Positions 22,169 to 24,457 of a DNA stretch of 24,457 nt are shown here, piece by piece; the stretch's first letter is position 1, and each line of letters opens with the position of its first letter. A model generated the notes under the pieces. It was not told the DNA's origin. It made no database searches and saw only the letters and a list, made by a program, of their open reading frames with translations. A program made the position numbers and the translations under genes. The stretch is from Planctomycetia bacterium. Its GTDB lineage: Bacteria > Planctomycetota > Planctomycetia > Gemmatales > Gemmataceae. The stretch is from assembly GCA_005773755.1 (NCBI GenBank), contig SXHE01000017.1, positions 1 to 24,457 of the forward strand, in the 5' to 3' direction.

Positions 22169-23779
22169 TTACAGCCGGACGTCGGGGCGGCGGCGCAACT
22201 TGCGCTTGGTGGCCGCGGAGATCGCGTTGCTGCTCAACCCGCACGCCGCCAGCTTCGGCAGCACCGCGCGGTCGGCCAGCGGTTCCGGGCCGGTCGTCAG
22301 CTTGTTGTTGTCCAACCCCAACGTCAGGAGGTTCCGCAGCGCCGGCGCGGTCACGAGTGCCTTCACGGCAGCGTCGCTCAGCTTGCAATCGTTCAGGTGC
22401 AGACGGGTGAGTGAGGCGAACTTCGGGTCGGTGAACCGGCGCGTGGCCCGCGCGCCGAGCGGCCGACCGGACAGTTCCAGGTACCGCAGGTCGGGCATGT
22501 CGAGTTTGGTGAGGAACCGCTCGAAGTGCGCGGGCGTCAGCCCGGTGGCCGTGTAACCGTCCAGGTGCAGCTCGCGCAGGCCGCGGAGCGCCGGGTTCGC
22601 GGTCAGCGCGCTCAGCACGGTCGGGGCGAGCGTGTTGTTGGACAGTCGCAGGTGCCGCAGCTCGCCGAACGCCCTGCACGACGCGATCGCTTTCACGTCG
22701 GCCGCGGGCAGCCCGTTGTTGGACAGATCGAGGCTGCGCAGCGCCGCGGCCCACGGCGCGGCGGCGAGCGCGGCCCCGGTGCCCGGCGGCAGTCCGCAAC
22801 TCCGCAGGCCGAGCACACGCAGACCGGACGTACACGCGGCCAGCGCGTCGAACTGCCCGCCGCTCAGTTCGCTGTACGACAACTGGAGTCGCCCGAGCGC
22901 GGGGAACGCGCGCGACCGGGCGAACGTCTGCCACGCGGGTTCGGAGAACGCGGTTTGCGTCAGGTCGAGCGAGTGCAACCGCGGGAACGCCGGGAGCCGG
23001 GCCAGGGCGTCGAACGAGCCGTCCGGCAGGCCGTGGTTCAGCCGCAGCTCGCGCGCGTTGCGGAACCACTCGGCCCCGCTCAGGGCGCGGACGCCGGCGG
23101 GCGTGATCTCGTGGCACGTCGGCGAGAACCACTCCAACCCGCCCCACGGGGCCGCGGCCAGCGCCGCGCACCCGGCCTCGCCGAACCCGAACGCCAGGGA
23201 CAGCCCGCGCAGGTGGCGCAGGTGCCGGCACCCGGCCAGCAGCCGCGCGGCCCCGTCGCCGTCCTCGGTCGCGCTCAGTTGAACCGTCAGGTGCGACAGC
23301 CCCGCGAGGACCGGGTACTTGAGCAGCGCGCGGAGCTGCGCGAGCGTGATGTACCGGACCACGAGCCACCGCGTCGGGAGCACGTCGAACGCCCGCTCCA
23401 CGGCGCTGGCGAGCGCGCGCATGGCCTTCGCCCCGTACCGCTCGTACCCGTCGAACTCCAGGAACCGGGGGAACCCGCGGTAGGTGTACGTCCACCACCG
23501 GTTGCCGCCCTCGACGGACAACCCGCCGGGGAACGTGGGCCGCGGGCCGGGCGCGTGCGTGCCGAGCCAGGTGCGCAGCTCCTCCTCGCGGTCCGTCAGC
23601 GCCGGGTACTCCGGGTCGTCCGGTTCGGCGCTCGCCAGCCGGCACTGGACGCGCACGAACTCTCCCTCCTCGCCGCGCCCGTTCTCTTCGAGCCAGTCGG
23701 CGTAGACGAGGCGCGGGGTGTCGTCGTCCGCGTGGCGGACGATGGCGCGCAACAGAGCATCATGGTCGGGGTCGGTCAT
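22169..23779 (-). CDS. TIGR02996 domain plus leucine-rich repeat protein
   Basis: The 536-residue product opens with the repeat-companion domain TIGR02996 (DALLRAIVRHADDDTPRLVYADWLEENG, cited as ALLRAIVRHADDDTPRLV and YADWLEENG; then GEFVRVQCRLA). This domain is heavily expanded in Gemmata-like genomes. About a dozen leucine-rich repeats follow (for example LHSLDLTQTAF, LRSLDLSNNGLP, LRHLRLSNNTLA, LTRLHLNDCKLS), each 24-28 residues, of the ribonuclease-inhibitor type. The fold is a protein-interaction scaffold; partners are unknown. There is no signal peptide. ATG 23779 is preferred because TIGR02996 begins there; it has no ribosome binding site and a TAATAT box only 11 bases away, so the message could be nearly leaderless. 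The frame stays open upstream to 24238 only because it is antisense to the MscS-like gene's codons in another frame. Confidence 0.88.
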   Translation of the reverse strand: MTDPDHDALLRAIVRHADDDTPRLVYADWLEENGRGEEGEFVRVQCRLASAEPDDPEYPALTDREEELRTWLGTHAPGPRPTFPGGLSVEGGNRWWTYTYRGFPRFLEFDGYERYGAKAMRALASAVERAFDVLPTRWLVVRYITLAQLRALLKYPVLAGLSHLTVQLSATEDGDGAARLLAGCRHLRHLRGLSLAFGFGEAGCAALAAAPWGGLEWFSPTCHEITPAGVRALSGAEWFRNARELRLNHGLPDGSFDALARLPAFPRLHSLDLTQTAFSEPAWQTFARSRAFPALGRLQLSYSELSGGQFDALAACTSGLRVLGLRSCGLPPGTGAALAAAPWAAALRSLDLSNNGLPAADVKAIASCRAFGELRHLRLSNNTLAPTVLSALTANPALRGLRELHLDGYTATGLTPAHFERFLTKLDMPDLRYLELSGRPLGARATRRFTDPKFASLTRLHLNDCKLSDAAVKALVTAPALRNLLTLGLDNNKLTTGPEPLADRAVLPKLAACGLSSNAISAATKRKLRRRPDVRL

Positions 23780-23789
23780 CGCAGAAGAG

Positions 23790-23795
23790 ATATTA
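23790..23795 (-). promoter_or_regulatory. Candidate -10 box (TAATAT) very close to the LRR start
   Basis: TAATAT on the minus strand (23795-23790) ends 10 bases before the ATG at 23779. It is flanked upstream by a 7-bp inverted repeat, TACTCGC (23794-23800) with GCGAGTA (23809-23815). No convincing -35 box is visible. If real, transcription would begin within a few bases of the start codon. Confidence 0.25.
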
Positions 23796-23850
23796 CTCGC
23801 GGGGCCGGGCGAGTACACAGAGGAACGCGCAGACGGGCCTCTCGCGCGGT

Positions 23851-24457
23851 TCACGCGAGCGACACCTCGATCCCGCTCACGTCTTCTTGCGCCAGGCCAA
23901 GCGCGATGCGCGCGAACACCTCGTCGCGCGTCTTGTTCCGGGCTTCGTAGTCCTTCAGGAACCACCAGAACCGGTACTCCACCACCTTCAGCGCGCCCTT
24001 CTGGTTGTAGCTCACGACCGTGACCCCGTGGTCCGGCGACAGGTTCTTGCACTGGGCCATCGCCGCGCGGATCACACCGATCACCTTCCCGGCGTCCTTG
24101 TCCGTGCTGATCGTGACCGCGAGCGCGTCGTAGGTCTCGGTGCCGCGCGACAGGTTCTCGACCTGCGACTCCGTGACCGCGCGGTTGGGCACGCTGACGA
24201 CGAGGCCGTTGGCGTTCTTGAGCGCGGTCGAGCGCCACGTCAGTCCGACGACGCGCGCCGGTTCGCCGCCGCCCAATCGCACCACGTCGCCGACCTTGAA
24301 CCGCCGATCGGCGAACACGGCCATCGCCCCGAGCGCGTCGGCGATCACCGTCCGCGCGGCCAGCGCGCCCGCGAGCGCGACGATGGCGAGCGCGATCACG
24401 AGCGCGGTCACGTCGAAGCCGAGGACGCTGAGGATCACCGCGAGCGCCGCGGCCCAG
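23851..24457 (-). CDS. MscS-family mechanosensitive channel, N-terminal part outside the window (partial)
   Basis: About 202 residues are visible, and the frame is open to the window edge at 24457. The fragment starts in a pore-lining helix with regularly spaced Ala/Gly (ALVIALAIVALAGALAART, like TM3 of MscS). It continues with VIADALGAMAVFADRRFKVGDVVRL, cited as VIADALGAMAVF and DRRFKVGDVVRL, which is the classical start of the MscS beta domain. Next come VVGLTWRSTALKNANG, VSVPNRAV and a C-terminal alpha/beta domain. The protein releases ions when membrane tension rises during osmotic downshock. The C-terminus looks complete (stop TGA at 23853-23851). The GTG at 24438 is unlikely to be the true start because the sequence before it is also hydrophobic and membrane-like. 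Confidence 0.85.
   Translation of the reverse strand, partial: WAAALAVILSVLGFDVTALVIALAIVALAGALAARTVIADALGAMAVFADRRFKVGDVVRLGGGEPARVVGLTWRSTALKNANGLVVSVPNRAVTESQVENLSRGTETYDALAVTISTDKDAGKVIGVIRAAMAQCKNLSPDHGVTVVSYNQKGALKVVEYRFWWFLKDYEARNKTRDEVFARIALGLAQEDVSGIEVSLA

Noticed and set aside
22526..23950. 474-codon plus-strand frame opposite the LRR gene
   Set aside because: Arg/Gln/Pro-rich shadow caused by the regular codon pattern of the repeats.

Overview
The window looks like a chromosome segment from a planctomycete of the Gemmata group (Gemmataceae). Base composition is high in G+C. It carries families that are essentially planctomycete hallmarks: DUF1501, DUF1552, PSCyt1/DUF1549/DUF1553 and DUF1587/1592/1588/1585 cytochrome-type proteins. 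It also has a TIGR02996 (repeat-companion) leucine-rich-repeat protein and several twin-arginine (Tat) exported proteins. All names come from reading motifs by eye; no database search was run.

Layout. 1-3790: the tail of an unknown gene, an enolase-superfamily dehydratase/racemase, a convergent class V aminotransferase and a divergent Tat-exported Gfo/Idh/MocA-like protein. 3791-13021: a minus-strand gene run, transcribed from 13021 downwards. It comprises PSCyt1-DUF1549-DUF1553, a SUKH (SMI1/KNR4)-like protein, DUF1501, DUF1587/1592/1588/1585, DUF1552 and a small lower-GC protein that may have a PUA-like fold. 13166-16088: plus-strand genes for a Tat-exported helical protein and an OprO/OprP-type outer-membrane porin. 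16107-16287: a frameshifted remnant of a DDE transposase. 16289-19371: a UbiA-family prenyltransferase diverging from a family 2 glycosyltransferase, which overlaps a BshC-like gene by 4 bases. 19447-24457: minus-strand genes for a secreted CxxC protein, a tandem cyanophycinase-like (S51) protein, a TIGR02996/LRR protein and the start-less end of an MscS-type channel.

How genes may work together. The 10 kb cytochrome run contains two matched pairs: a DUF1549/1553 cytochrome with a DUF1501 protein, and a DUF1592-type cytochrome with a DUF1552 protein. Every one of these four has an export signal, so they probably act together outside the cytoplasmic membrane. The divergent Tat protein and the porin could belong to the same envelope function; that is inference.

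Structure not explained by genes. Three inverted repeats (3795-3850, 5699-5756, 19374-19434) share an unusual design: a long hairpin whose arms are themselves small palindromes. They sit at gene 3' ends, and one supplies a gene's stop codon inside the operon. The other main points of interest are a SUKH gene wedged into a normally adjacent gene pair by a 4-base overlap, and a two-domain S51 protein whose first domain has lost its catalytic residues. I saw no tRNA, rRNA, CRISPR array or replication origin.
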